A stretch of 39,613 bases of DNA from Cloacimonetes bacterium UBA4175 (GTDB lineage: Bacteria > Cloacimonadota > Cloacimonadia > Cloacimonadales > Cloacimonadaceae). Location: assembly GCA_002379855.1 (NCBI GenBank), contig DFUX01000018.1, positions 1-39,613 on the forward strand. Direction: 5' to 3'. The notes beneath the pieces are model-generated. The model saw only the letters and a list, made by a program, of their open reading frames with translations. It made no database searches and was not told where the DNA came from. Both the position numbers and the translations under genes were made by a program. Below, one piece after another: positions 33,001 to 39,613 of the stretch (positions are counted from its first letter, which is position 1; each line of letters starts with the position of its first letter).

Positions 33001-34250
33001 ATATCAACGCCTGCGGGGCCCAGATCATCGGTGGCAGAGAGTATACGGGCTCTCACCTCAGCCGGGCTCAGGTCAGGATGCAGGGAAAGCAGCAACGCGG
33101 CCGCTCCGGCTACAAAGGGGGATGACATGGAGGTTCCGCTCTGCTCGTAATACAGCTGGTCAGGTTCCAAGCGATAGGTACTGAGCACCAAATCTCCCGG
33201 GGCAACCAACTCCATATCCGCTCCATAGCTGGAGAAACCGGAGAGGTTGAGGCTGCGGTTCACCGATCCCACGGCAATCACAGTGGATAACTTGGCCGGA
33301 TAACTGAGATAGGGGCCGGGGTCGTTTCCCGCCGACGCGACGAGGGTGACGCCTTTGTCGTAGGCATAGGCGCAGGCATCGCCGATGATGGGTGAATAGG
33401 CTGGATCGCCCCAGCTCATATTGATTACGTGGCAGCCGTTATCGGCGGCATACACGATGGCTGAAGCGGCGTCGTCATCCTGCAAGGTGCCCTGTCCGCT
33501 GGTGGTTCTGAATCCTGCCCGGATCGGCATAAGGCTCACGTTCCAAGCCACGCCCGCGATGCCGATGCCATTGTTGCCGACCGCTCCAATAATGCCAGCC
33601 ACGTGGGTGCCATGGAAGTTCTCGTCTGTCACGTCGTTATCGGGTTCAAGATAGTCGCCGATGGCGATATCGGCAAACTCCGGGGCATCGGTGAAGTCCC
33701 AGCCGTGAACATCGTCTATATAGCCGTTTTGGTCGTTGTCTATGCCATCTCCCGGAATCTCGCCCGGGTTTACCCAGATGTTGGCAGCCAGGTCGGGATG
33801 TTCGATCAGGCAGCCGGAATCCACCACTCCCACCACCACCATTTTGCTGCCGGTAGCATAGTTCCAGGCTTGGGCGCTGGATATGACATCATGGAATTGC
33901 AGGTGATAGAGGGGGTCATTGGGTGTCACGTGCAGCTTTCTGAGATAATTTGGCTGCACATATTCGATTCCGGGAAAGCTTAGTTTGCCGTTGATCAAGG
34001 CATCCCAGTCCGGTTCGTTTGTTACCGTTGCCAAAAAGTATTGGGGTGTGTGCATTGCCTTGATGGGGCGCAGGTTGTGAGCGTCGAGCTGGTTCAGGTA
34101 GCTGTCGAAGGCGGTCAGTCCGGTGCGGTCCGATTTCACTTCCATGGGCAGTGAGGTTTTAAAGATAATCTGGCCGGGAGTCATGACTGTAGCGACAGCA
34201 GGTGCAGCGATCAGGAGCAGAAACAACAGGAGCAGACAGCAATGTTTCAT
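30066..34250 (-). CDS. Secreted subtilisin-like S8 protease with C-terminal sorting domain
   Basis: A 1394-residue exported serine protease. Signal peptide to about residue 20; pro-region to about 115; catalytic domain with Asp in VVDSGCLIEHPDL (near 142), His in FHGTHVAGI (near 215), oxyanion Asn in ASAGNDPG and Ser in SGTSMSSPFVAGA (near 375), so the triad is intact. About six FG-GAP/VCBS-like calcium-binding repeats (for example DYNSDGLPEY, DFDGNGVQDF, DLDDDGKDE) follow from roughly 660 to 935, then a fibronectin III domain (about 1000-1075), Ig-like regions and a sorting domain with VVFPNPV and SSGVYFYLIEMDG. Last gene of a three-gene unit, 12 bp after the PorV-like gene; no good Shine-Dalgarno precedes ATG 34250, so it may depend on coupling. 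Confidence 0.93.
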   Translation of the reverse strand: MKHCCLLLLFLLLIAAPAVATVMTPGQIIFKTSLPMEVKSDRTGLTAFDSYLNQLDAHNLRPIKAMHTPQYFLATVTNEPDWDALINGKLSFPGIEYVQPNYLRKLHVTPNDPLYHLQFHDVISSAQAWNYATGSKMVVVGVVDSGCLIEHPDLAANIWVNPGEIPGDGIDNDQNGYIDDVHGWDFTDAPEFADIAIGDYLEPDNDVTDENFHGTHVAGIIGAVGNNGIGIAGVAWNVSLMPIRAGFRTTSGQGTLQDDDAASAIVYAADNGCHVINMSWGDPAYSPIIGDACAYAYDKGVTLVASAGNDPGPYLSYPAKLSTVIAVGSVNRSLNLSGFSSYGADMELVAPGDLVLSTYRLEPDQLYYEQSGTSMSSPFVAGAAALLLSLHPDLSPAEVRARILSATDDLGPAGVDIKYGHGLLNIQKLLENASPPLVYIDNPTEHFGLTGSTRIDGTVCGSDLFRYTVMYSSAKNPTQLDWYDVSEHTNYPVYHTNQVINDSLAYFYIPEGFPEGEYKLRIEYHKRGGGKYQYFRNLTYDTTIPQLKEGSLQSFKRYDRQNLRYYVSAVFDEPVISELLVHASDSSLHRCYSTKLDTLHVWSLPPTIPEGPIGIEYKATNNSNISLHSGLINNFTTITYESIPVYGFEWEEVGNPRVPLNYTFDYNSDGLPEYLAMDLPASGYGNVLAYQPQPGGHVVSHSFNDSFWLLGAGDTNNSGQEILMLRGDTAVILESHGSSQYPNLPLWEEASVTGGTIADYSGDGIQDVLLVKDLAQQRIIQAYKRSGNTFLPKNQLINTSPTNMRNTFVPTITVNNFDNDNYLDILTADTDGDVMMFEIRNDNLHEMTWSTRLPVANTYSITSGDFDGNGVQDFMVGGYYRDVLDPNRNFWYFEGFRSNGNNYYSSMGSVMFNDVVSQNAIQAIDLDDDGKDEIILAIAPNLYILKYIDYKFKPIFHANSYQTYRILATRDSNGSPWFLTNYEVAPDTIRAVQWNRQEPYTGPPSPVNFLATPMDHATVQLTWLTGEADYFRLYRQDPDGQVIMLADNVVSDSYMDVDLSEGQTYQYRITAVNNAYSPPESVPTTWINATPNRVPQLIMERSGMVSANEVRVFFDCPMASSNLNPSLFFLSHGMDNPSSVNGVNGNTGLHLRFNKPLPVIGEDFTLQMNNLESLAGIKISSLSCQFPYFEDTEQPRVLSATVQPNGKSVLIKFSESLLPDNPNPERLDNFHLTCPTTDADNSLLSVSHHDDELLVTLASPIKYSTSAYYLRISNIRDLAGNVISPQYNVARFSLINTKNLESVVVFPNPVLAKDNPYCYFANFPPHKKGRIKIFSTSGNLVYSGDIGPFDPLQGNSKWMWNLKNRDGVNVSSGVYFYLIEMDGDIARGKLAIIR

Positions 34251-34262
34251 AGTTTCAACCGG

Positions 34263-35171
34263 TTAGAAATTGTAGGATAGTCCCACGGAGTGGACGTCGT
34301 TGAGTCTGTCGGAAAACATTGCCCAGCCGTAATCCACGCCTATATTCTTCCAACGCAGTCCAAAACCGGCGCACAGGTCTTCCGCGTCATGATTGATCTT
34401 ATAGCCCAGGCGCAGCAGCACCATTTGATCGAAAAAGCCCAATTCCGTGCTCACGCCTGCCTTCCAGTTTTCGTTCACGGCCTTGAATCCGCCAGCTTCC
34501 AGCATGATGTCATAGCGTTTAAATCTGAAACTATGACCCAGGTCCAGCTCAAAGCTGGGGGAAAACTTGGTCTTGACCTCATTCATGGCAGTGGACAGAC
34601 CCAGATTACGCGCGGAGGCTGAAAGGCTGGTGTTTTTAAGGGGAGGCAGCCAGGTGAGCCCCAAATCGGTGTGTACTCCCAGGCTGGAGTCCGAATTCAG
34701 CTTCTCATAGACCACACCCGCATTCGCGCCCACATACAAACTTGGAACGATTCTCACCGCGTAGTTGGCCATCAGATCCAAATCCAGGGGAGAATAGGTG
34801 CCGATGATTGCTCCGGCGTCGTCCCTGTTTTCCAGATTGCCATAGTCCAAGACCCGCATTGCCAGCCCTAAATGCTGCTTGCGGGTGGAATAGGAGTAGT
34901 AGAGGTTGTTGTAGTTTGTGTCCGCCAACCAGGCTGTGTAGCTGAAACCCAGGCTGCGATGGGCGTTCAATGCCCCGCTTGCGGGTTGGTGGATGAATGA
35001 CGCCAACGCGTTGGGTGAGTGTATTCCCCGTCCCGCCAGGGCTAATGCCACTGGATTGGTGCTCACGTCCAGGAACTGGTAGCCATATTGGCCCGCGTTG
35101 TCTGGTATTCCAGCGCCGAGGGAGACAATTCCCAACAGGCAGATGCTGACGATCAAAGATAATCTATACAC
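34263..35171 (-). CDS. PorV/PorQ-like outer-membrane beta-barrel protein
   Basis: A 302-residue protein with a signal peptide (about 1-20), then a series of amphipathic strands with alternating aromatics and polar residues, ending in VGLSYNF as outer-membrane barrels do. The start of the mature part, FLDVSTNPVALALAGRG followed by NALASFIHQPA, is the signature of the PorV/PorQ (UPF0164-type) family that shuttles type IX cargo. GTG 35171 has AAGGAG at good spacing. It sits 11 bp after an M6-like protein and 12 bp before a subtilase, both with sorting domains. That placement suggests it helps export or tether these two. Whether it is nearer PorV or PorQ cannot be told by eye. Confidence 0.82.
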   Translation of the reverse strand: MYRLSLIVSICLLGIVSLGAGIPDNAGQYGYQFLDVSTNPVALALAGRGIHSPNALASFIHQPASGALNAHRSLGFSYTAWLADTNYNNLYYSYSTRKQHLGLAMRVLDYGNLENRDDAGAIIGTYSPLDLDLMANYAVRIVPSLYVGANAGVVYEKLNSDSSLGVHTDLGLTWLPPLKNTSLSASARNLGLSTAMNEVKTKFSPSFELDLGHSFRFKRYDIMLEAGGFKAVNENWKAGVSTELGFFDQMVLLRLGYKINHDAEDLCAGFGLRWKNIGVDYGWAMFSDRLNDVHSVGLSYNF

Positions 35172-35182
35172 GCTAAAACTCC

Positions 35183-38100
35183 TTACTTCTCGATGGCAAA
35201 TTTGATCCGGCGGGTGTCCAGGCCGGCTGAGACCACGGCGATATAAACACCGGATGCCAGCTTCTGGGGCGAAATATCCAGGGGGCCGCTGTTGGCAAGA
35301 TAGGCTCTGCCTTCCCGCTTTTCCTGATGCACCAGATTTCCTGAGATGTCGTAAATCCTCACGGTGATCTGGGCATCGCGGCTGGTCATCGCGTTAAGCG
35401 ACAGGACGCCGCTTCCCGTTTCGTTTGCATATAGTTTCTTATAGGGATTGGGATAGATATAGATCTGTCCATCCACAAACACATTGCTGGTCTTGAACTG
35501 GTTAACAAGGCCAGTGTTATCGATGCTTGCCGTGCGCGAGAGATTTGCCCAGGCATACAGCCACTTGCCCTCGAGAGCCTCTTCCTGCAGGTTTGGCAGC
35601 GGAGCGCGGAAGATCGTTCCATTGTCCGCGGCGACCCAGGCATAGGCGGTTCCCGAGTTGTCCCTGCCCAAAACGGGCAGGTTGCGGCTGGAATATCTGA
35701 ACGAGGATGGGAAACCCCGCTTGACCTTAAAGTCATGTTCCCAGATCAGCAGGCGGTTGTGAGAGAAATTGCCTATGATCTCATTTTTGCCGTCTCCATC
35801 CAAGTCCACCGCATAAACCCCCGCGGAAAACGCCAGGCTGTCCGAGGCTGCCATCTCCAGTTGCGCGGGGCTCATTCTGACGCCTGAATAATCTATCACG
35901 GCAAAACCGGAATCCGAGCTTATTAACAAATCCAGGCTGCCGTTCCCATCCCAGTCCGCGATGCTCAATGGGGCGGTGCTGTGCAAGTCGTGCACATAGG
36001 GGAATCCCTCCACCGGAGCCAGGTTCTCATCGTAGAGATAGACCGAATTGGCAAACTGGACGATCAGCTCCCCGCTTCGACTGGCTGGCAGGATGGGGGC
36101 TTTGAATACCCCCACCAAAACGGAGTCAGGCGGGATGCCCAGCGGAGTGTCTTTTAGATCGCCATTGGTGGTGTTGTATTTCCACAGTTGATAAAAGTTG
36201 TTTTGCTGGGCTGTGGTGATGTATAGCTGGTTACGGAACAGCACCATGTTTGCCACGATGGGAGCGTCAAAATCCGCCACTACCTGGGCTTCACTGGGAT
36301 CGTTCTTATCCAGAGCCACCAGGCAACCCTCGCCGTCGCTTCCGTTAAAGGGCAGATAGAGCTTGTCGCCGCCGTCCACGGGGTGGCTGGCCCAGCTGCG
36401 GGTCATATCGGTATAGATGTATTGGCTGCCGTCCTTATCCAGCCTGCAAAGCCGGGTCAGATTATCCCTTTGGAGCGGCAGATAGAGATCCTGTCCATCC
36501 CAGATGTAGTCTGCCGCCAAGTCCAGCGGGAGTTGCAAGGGGAAACCGGGAAGCTGCTTGTAGCCTGACAGCTGGCTGTCGTAAGTCCAGGCAAAGACCT
36601 GTCCGTCGGGCAGGGGATAGATCAGATCCTTTCCAGGTTCCGTGTCAAACTCGACCAGGCAGGCTCCAAAAGGATTGGGGCCACTATAACCTGTCGATAA
36701 ATTCCAGCCGAATCTGACCGAGAAGGACATCTGATTGCCGCTGGCGCCGATATCGTAAATCTCCAGGGGGATTCCGCCATAATAGCTGGCAGCCGTGGGC
36801 AGGGAGGTAAGGCCGTTGTGAGAGGCTTCGCCAAAGTAGTCGTTGTTGCCCGCCCTGAAAGCGTCGTAGGGCCCACCATACATATAGGTATGGATCACGG
36901 AGCTGTCCAGGTTTTGAAAGCCATCCGCCTCTTCCAGATCGACTCCTTTGTGGGAGGCATCCGCGTTCACCGTATTCATGTCGAAATTGGGGACAAAATT
37001 GTTGGCGATCACGTTTTCATCGATATGCCAGATCAGGATGCCCGATCCATCGACGGGCATGGGATGGCCGGGAGGGATGGGGCCGCCAAGGCCGGGCAGC
37101 ATAAAATCCCACTCGCTGTCGCGATATCGGTTTTTCATGAAATTGAAGAAGGGGATCAGCGATTCGTCTTCCGGAGTATTGGGATTGTCTGGATAGTAGT
37201 CCTGTTCCCCGTGGGGCAGCAGGGTGAAGGAATAGCTGGGCTGATTGGTGATGGGATCGACGCTGCCGTCGGGGTTTTGCTGACGGTTTTCCAGCAAAAA
37301 ATATTCAGTGGCGGATATGGGTACCTTATAGACCCGGTTAGCCATAGGCGAGTGATTCAGAAAGTAGTCGATCTGCAGGTCGGCGGCGTCTTCCGTGACC
37401 GTAATAGGATTTTCCCAGCCCAAGTGGGTTCTGCCCCAGGCGCCGATCTGGGCTGGCACATAACCGCTGGCGTTCCACACGCCTGTGCCCATCAGATCCC
37501 AGTTGCCCACGCCTTGCGATGCGCCGTTGCCGGAGTAGTTGTCATAGAGGGTTGGCAGCCCCAGCATGTGCCCCACCTGCTGGGCGAGCACGCCATACAT
37601 GCTGAAAAGATAGTTGGGGGCGTTATCTTCGCCTTCGCCGGGGAAGTAATCCTGAAATTCACTCTCCGGAGCGATGCCCATGCTGGACACAAAAACCCCA
37701 TCGTCGGTAGGGATACCGGCATAACTGTCATTTTCCGGATCCAGATAGTATTGGAGGCGTTTACGGGTGAGATAGGTTGACCAGATGTTTTCAGTGCGGG
37801 ATTTATTCAGATCCGACTCCTGCCCCGGCCCCGCGTGAAAGACAATGATCCCGCCATACTGGCTGAAGTCCACCACCGGATCCACCATCTGGATTAGGGT
37901 TTGGGCAAACTCCCCCCGTTTGACGTCGGTGGTGTCCGGGCTGTCCTCGCCGTAGTAAGCCATGGTTTTGGGCAGGGTGATGACATCCGGATGGAGATGG
38001 TATTGCAGCAGATAATTGCCGTGTGAGGCATCCAGGAAGAAGTCGCTCACATGCACCATCCAGCGGTCGAAGAAGTTATAATCGTGGGGAAGATAATCGG

Positions 38101-38347
38101 GATACTCAGCCGTTTGCTGAAACTGGCGGTCGCTAAACTGCACTCTGAGCACCAGAAAGTTGTTGGGTAAGTTCCTGGTGGGCAGCAAGCTGCCGGTGGA
38201 CGTGCGGGAAGGAGGTTCCAGCAGCGTGGCTTGATAACCGGGCGGTAAACTTTCACACAAAGGGTGCGGAGGCACCATCGCGGCCAGCAATCCCACAAAG
38301 CCGGCCAGGATTATCAGGCATAGAATCGCTTTCGTTTGAGAAGGCAT
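35183..38347 (-). CDS. M6-like secreted protein with lost HExxH motif and sorting domain
   Basis: A 1054-residue exported protein, signal peptide about 1-23. The N-terminal part follows the M6 (immune inhibitor A-like) metalloprotease family: NFLVLRVQFSDRQF, VSDFFLDASHGNY, VDFSQYGGIIVFHAGPG, then GLPTLYDNY and GNWDLMGTGVWN. The zinc motif should read HExGHxLGLPxLYD, but here it is QQVGHMLGLPTLYD (near residue 252), codons CAG CAG, so the first histidine and the catalytic Glu are both missing. Hydrolysis is therefore unlikely. Two VCBS-like repeats (DWDGNGSLDLL, DLDGDGKNEII) lie near 795 and 850. The chain ends in a sorting domain with IYPNPYKK and SGVYIAVVSAG. First gene of a three-gene unit; ATG 38347 follows GGGAGA. 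Confidence 0.88.
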   Translation of the reverse strand: MPSQTKAILCLIILAGFVGLLAAMVPPHPLCESLPPGYQATLLEPPSRTSTGSLLPTRNLPNNFLVLRVQFSDRQFQQTAEYPDYLPHDYNFFDRWMVHVSDFFLDASHGNYLLQYHLHPDVITLPKTMAYYGEDSPDTTDVKRGEFAQTLIQMVDPVVDFSQYGGIIVFHAGPGQESDLNKSRTENIWSTYLTRKRLQYYLDPENDSYAGIPTDDGVFVSSMGIAPESEFQDYFPGEGEDNAPNYLFSMYGVLAQQVGHMLGLPTLYDNYSGNGASQGVGNWDLMGTGVWNASGYVPAQIGAWGRTHLGWENPITVTEDAADLQIDYFLNHSPMANRVYKVPISATEYFLLENRQQNPDGSVDPITNQPSYSFTLLPHGEQDYYPDNPNTPEDESLIPFFNFMKNRYRDSEWDFMLPGLGGPIPPGHPMPVDGSGILIWHIDENVIANNFVPNFDMNTVNADASHKGVDLEEADGFQNLDSSVIHTYMYGGPYDAFRAGNNDYFGEASHNGLTSLPTAASYYGGIPLEIYDIGASGNQMSFSVRFGWNLSTGYSGPNPFGACLVEFDTEPGKDLIYPLPDGQVFAWTYDSQLSGYKQLPGFPLQLPLDLAADYIWDGQDLYLPLQRDNLTRLCRLDKDGSQYIYTDMTRSWASHPVDGGDKLYLPFNGSDGEGCLVALDKNDPSEAQVVADFDAPIVANMVLFRNQLYITTAQQNNFYQLWKYNTTNGDLKDTPLGIPPDSVLVGVFKAPILPASRSGELIVQFANSVYLYDENLAPVEGFPYVHDLHSTAPLSIADWDGNGSLDLLISSDSGFAVIDYSGVRMSPAQLEMAASDSLAFSAGVYAVDLDGDGKNEIIGNFSHNRLLIWEHDFKVKRGFPSSFRYSSRNLPVLGRDNSGTAYAWVAADNGTIFRAPLPNLQEEALEGKWLYAWANLSRTASIDNTGLVNQFKTSNVFVDGQIYIYPNPYKKLYANETGSGVLSLNAMTSRDAQITVRIYDISGNLVHQEKREGRAYLANSGPLDISPQKLASGVYIAVVSAGLDTRRIKFAIEK

Positions 38348-38431
38348 TCAGGTCTCCCTGGTATCGTATTATTTGATAAAGATACTAATCAACCCGGCGC
38401 TGCTCTTTCGCATACCCGCCATCATAAAAGC

Positions 38432-38460
38432 CATAAATATAGTCCGGCGGCTCATGTCAA
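38432..38460 (-). promoter_or_regulatory. Candidate promoter of the M6/PorV/S8 unit
   Basis: On the minus strand TTGACA (38460-38455) is followed after 17 bp by TTTATG (38437-38432), with TATATT overlapping slightly upstream. The -35 directly follows the T run of the terminator for the EF-P unit. The leader to the M6 start would be about 80 nt. Confidence 0.5.
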
Positions 38461-38461
38461 C

Positions 38462-38506
38462 AAAAAAAACCCGCCTCAGACTTCGGATATCAAGCAGTGA
38501 GACGGG
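38462..38506 (-). terminator. Rho-independent terminator of the EF-P unit
   Basis: Arms CCCGTCTCA and TGAGGCGGG (9 bp, one wobble, 19-nt loop) on the minus strand, followed by eight T residues (A run at 38462-38469). It lies 33 bp after the zinc-ribbon stop at 38540. Confidence 0.88.
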
Positions 38507-38539
38507 CAAGAGCGAATATATGTTACCTAAACAGTTCTG

Positions 38540-38749
38540 CTATAAAGACTTTCCTGCCAGGAAATCCGCTTCGTTGCACTTGCAGATCGTCGCAAACTCA
38601 TATTTGGGAGTCCAACCGGCTGAGCCTTTTCTGCGGTTGAGTATCGCTTTGATCCTTTTTATTTCGGTGTTGCACACCGGGCATATCACTTTACCTTCGG
38701 TAGAAGTATCGTGGGCCACCTTGGCGGTGAAAGATTTGACTTTTCCCAT
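38540..38749 (-). CDS. Small zinc-ribbon protein
   Basis: A 69-residue basic protein of unknown function. It has CPVC at residues 23-26 and CKC near residue 57, which could form one zinc ribbon, plus basic KRIKAILNRRKG between them. AGAGGAAACA precedes ATG 38749 at good spacing, and a terminator follows the gene, so it is probably expressed with efp (40 bp upstream on the same strand). The pairing with EF-P hints at a translation or ribosome-related role, but nothing in the sequence proves it. Confidence 0.8.
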   Translation of the reverse strand: MGKVKSFTAKVAHDTSTEGKVICPVCNTEIKRIKAILNRRKGSAGWTPKYEFATICKCNEADFLAGKSL

Positions 38750-38789
38750 TGTTTCCTCTTTATGGTCCGGTTGTTCGGACTTTTCTTAT

Positions 38790-39353
38790 TTAATTAGCTC
38801 GTTCTATGTATTCGCCGGAACGGGTGTCGATCTTGACCTTGTCGCCCACTTCCACAAAGAAGGGGACGGTCAGGCGCAGGCCGGTTTCGGTGAACGCGTT
38901 TTTACCGCCGCCGGAGGCGGTGTTGCCTTTGACGTTGGGTTCGCATTCCGTGATGGTCTGCACCACTGTAACCGGCAGTTCCAAACCCATGATCTCGCCG
39001 TCGGGGGCAAACATCACGGTCACTTCCATGTTTTCAAGCATCAGCTTGTCGTTATCGCCGATTGTGGCGGCATCCACATGCGTCTGCTCGTAAGTTTCGG
39101 TGTCCATCAAGATATAGAAGGCTCCATCGTGATAGAGATACTCCATCTTTCTGCGTTCCACACGCACTTCGTTGAAAGTGTCGCTCTCGCGGAAGGTGTT
39201 TTCCAACACTCTGCCGCTACGCACGTTCTTGAGCTTGGTGCGCATAAAGGCGGGGCCTTTACCGGGTTTAACATGCAAAAACTCAACCACCTCATAGAGG
39301 TCGTCGCGCCATTCAATAATCATGCCGTTTCTGATATCAGACATCGAAGCCAT
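38790..39353 (-). CDS. efp: Elongation factor P
   Basis: Rescues ribosomes stalled at polyproline stretches. The 187-residue protein has the three OB-like domains of EF-P: SDIRNGMIIEWRDDLYEVVEF, the loop HVKPGKGPAFMR carrying the modifiable lysine (Lys32) that reaches the peptidyl-transferase centre, and the C-terminal domain with TVVQTITECEPNVKGNTASG and LRLTVPFFVEVGDKVKID. Length is normal. ATG 39353 gives the typical start (MASMSDIRNGM) after AAGGAA; ATG 39344 is possible. The frame is open further upstream but lacks homology and ribosome site. The 39354-39613 region upstream has a possible TTGCCA box near 39410 and repeat copy E. Confidence 0.95.
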   Translation of the reverse strand: MASMSDIRNGMIIEWRDDLYEVVEFLHVKPGKGPAFMRTKLKNVRSGRVLENTFRESDTFNEVRVERRKMEYLYHDGAFYILMDTETYEQTHVDAATIGDNDKLMLENMEVTVMFAPDGEIMGLELPVTVVQTITECEPNVKGNTASGGGKNAFTETGLRLTVPFFVEVGDKVKIDTRSGEYIERAN

Positions 39354-39563
39354 ATCTTTATTCCTTGGATATTTATCTTGAATTAGCCATAAATTCTCAG
39401 CAGGGGTTTTTGGCAAGAAATTTCTTTGTCCTTTCCCTCCAGCCTGCCGGCAAAGATTTGCGCGATTCCCGCATCCGGCATATATTATATGCTGCGGCAG
39501 CCTGCCATGAGCCCGGTACAGGATTCTGCCTTGGGCCTCATATCCAACCCAGCTTCCGCCTTT

Positions 39564-39613
39564 GGTCAACCTGGGGTCAACCTTAACTTTTAAAAGGATG
39601 ACCTAAGGAAGAT
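39564..39613 (+). repeat. Dispersed compound repeat, copy E (cut by the window edge)
   Basis: GGTCAACCTGGGGTCAACC then TTAAC...GGATGACCTAAGGA match the start of copies B, C and D, with the palindrome partly decayed. The rest lies outside the window. Orientation is the same as copies A and D. It lies 210 bp upstream of efp. Confidence 0.78.

Noticed and set aside
38361..38385. GTATC...GATAC near the M6 gene as a second PadR operator
   Set aside because: Arms are only 5 bp and the interior differs from the 11-bp arms at 4312-4338; most likely chance.
1..39613. CRISPR array made of the dispersed repeats
   Set aside because: Copies are roughly 7-12 kb apart, variable in length and in both orientations, with no regular spacers and no cas genes.

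Overview
The window looks like chromosome from a member of the Fibrobacteres-Chlorobi-Bacteroidetes (FCB) superphylum, most likely Candidatus Cloacimonadota. This is an inference from gene content, not from a marker tree. The grounds are secreted proteases ending in type IX-type C-terminal sorting domains, a PorV/PorQ-like outer-membrane barrel, a didermic envelope (BamA, TolC, RND pump), and an amino-acid fermentation cluster (aminotransferase, four-subunit 2-oxoacid:ferredoxin oxidoreductase, methylmalonyl-CoA epimerase) of the kind expected in an anaerobic amino-acid fermenter making propionate. No rRNA, tRNA, CRISPR array, phage or transposase gene was seen.

Layout. (1) 244-4181, minus strand: dCMP deaminase, then an energy-coupling-factor (ECF) uptake cassette made of a YkoE-like S component, an exported protein with two sulfite-oxidase-fold-like halves, two ATPases and EcfT. 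(2) 4366-10560, plus: a PadR-regulated efflux operon (PadR, TolC-like, lipoprotein adaptor, RND pump) with a perfect 11-bp inverted repeat over its likely promoter. (3) 11106-14003, minus: a secreted M1 peptidase, with a strong terminator and possible small RNA beyond its 3' end. (4) 14158-22860, plus: a tightly packed operon of bamA, a radical SAM gene, ispD, an unusual GlmS-like enzyme, ispF, a mobB fusion, thiF and thiS. (5) 23098-24584: a possible 32-codon leader ORF, lipoate-protein ligase and a small SpoVG-like protein. (6) 24603-29219: the aminotransferase / Kor / epimerase fermentation cluster, closed by a clear terminator. (7) 29220-30065: a non-coding repeat island. (8) 30066-38347, minus: subtilase, PorV/PorQ-like barrel and an M6-like protein whose HExxH motif is lost. 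(9) 38540-39353, minus: EF-P and a small zinc-ribbon protein.

Five copies of a compound palindromic repeat lie in the gaps between these blocks (1-52, 10751-10843, 22952-23002, 29934-30020, 39564-39613). Each copy carries variants of a GGTCATCC...GGATGACC palindrome (in copy 1-52 this part lies outside the window) and longer copies add a second arm.

The most unusual items are the PorV-like gene placed between two sorting-domain proteins, one a likely dead protease; the GlmS-like protein with an internal nucleophile cysteine and a long central insert; the ECF cassette with its exported sulfite-oxidase-fold-like partner; and the dispersed repeat family.
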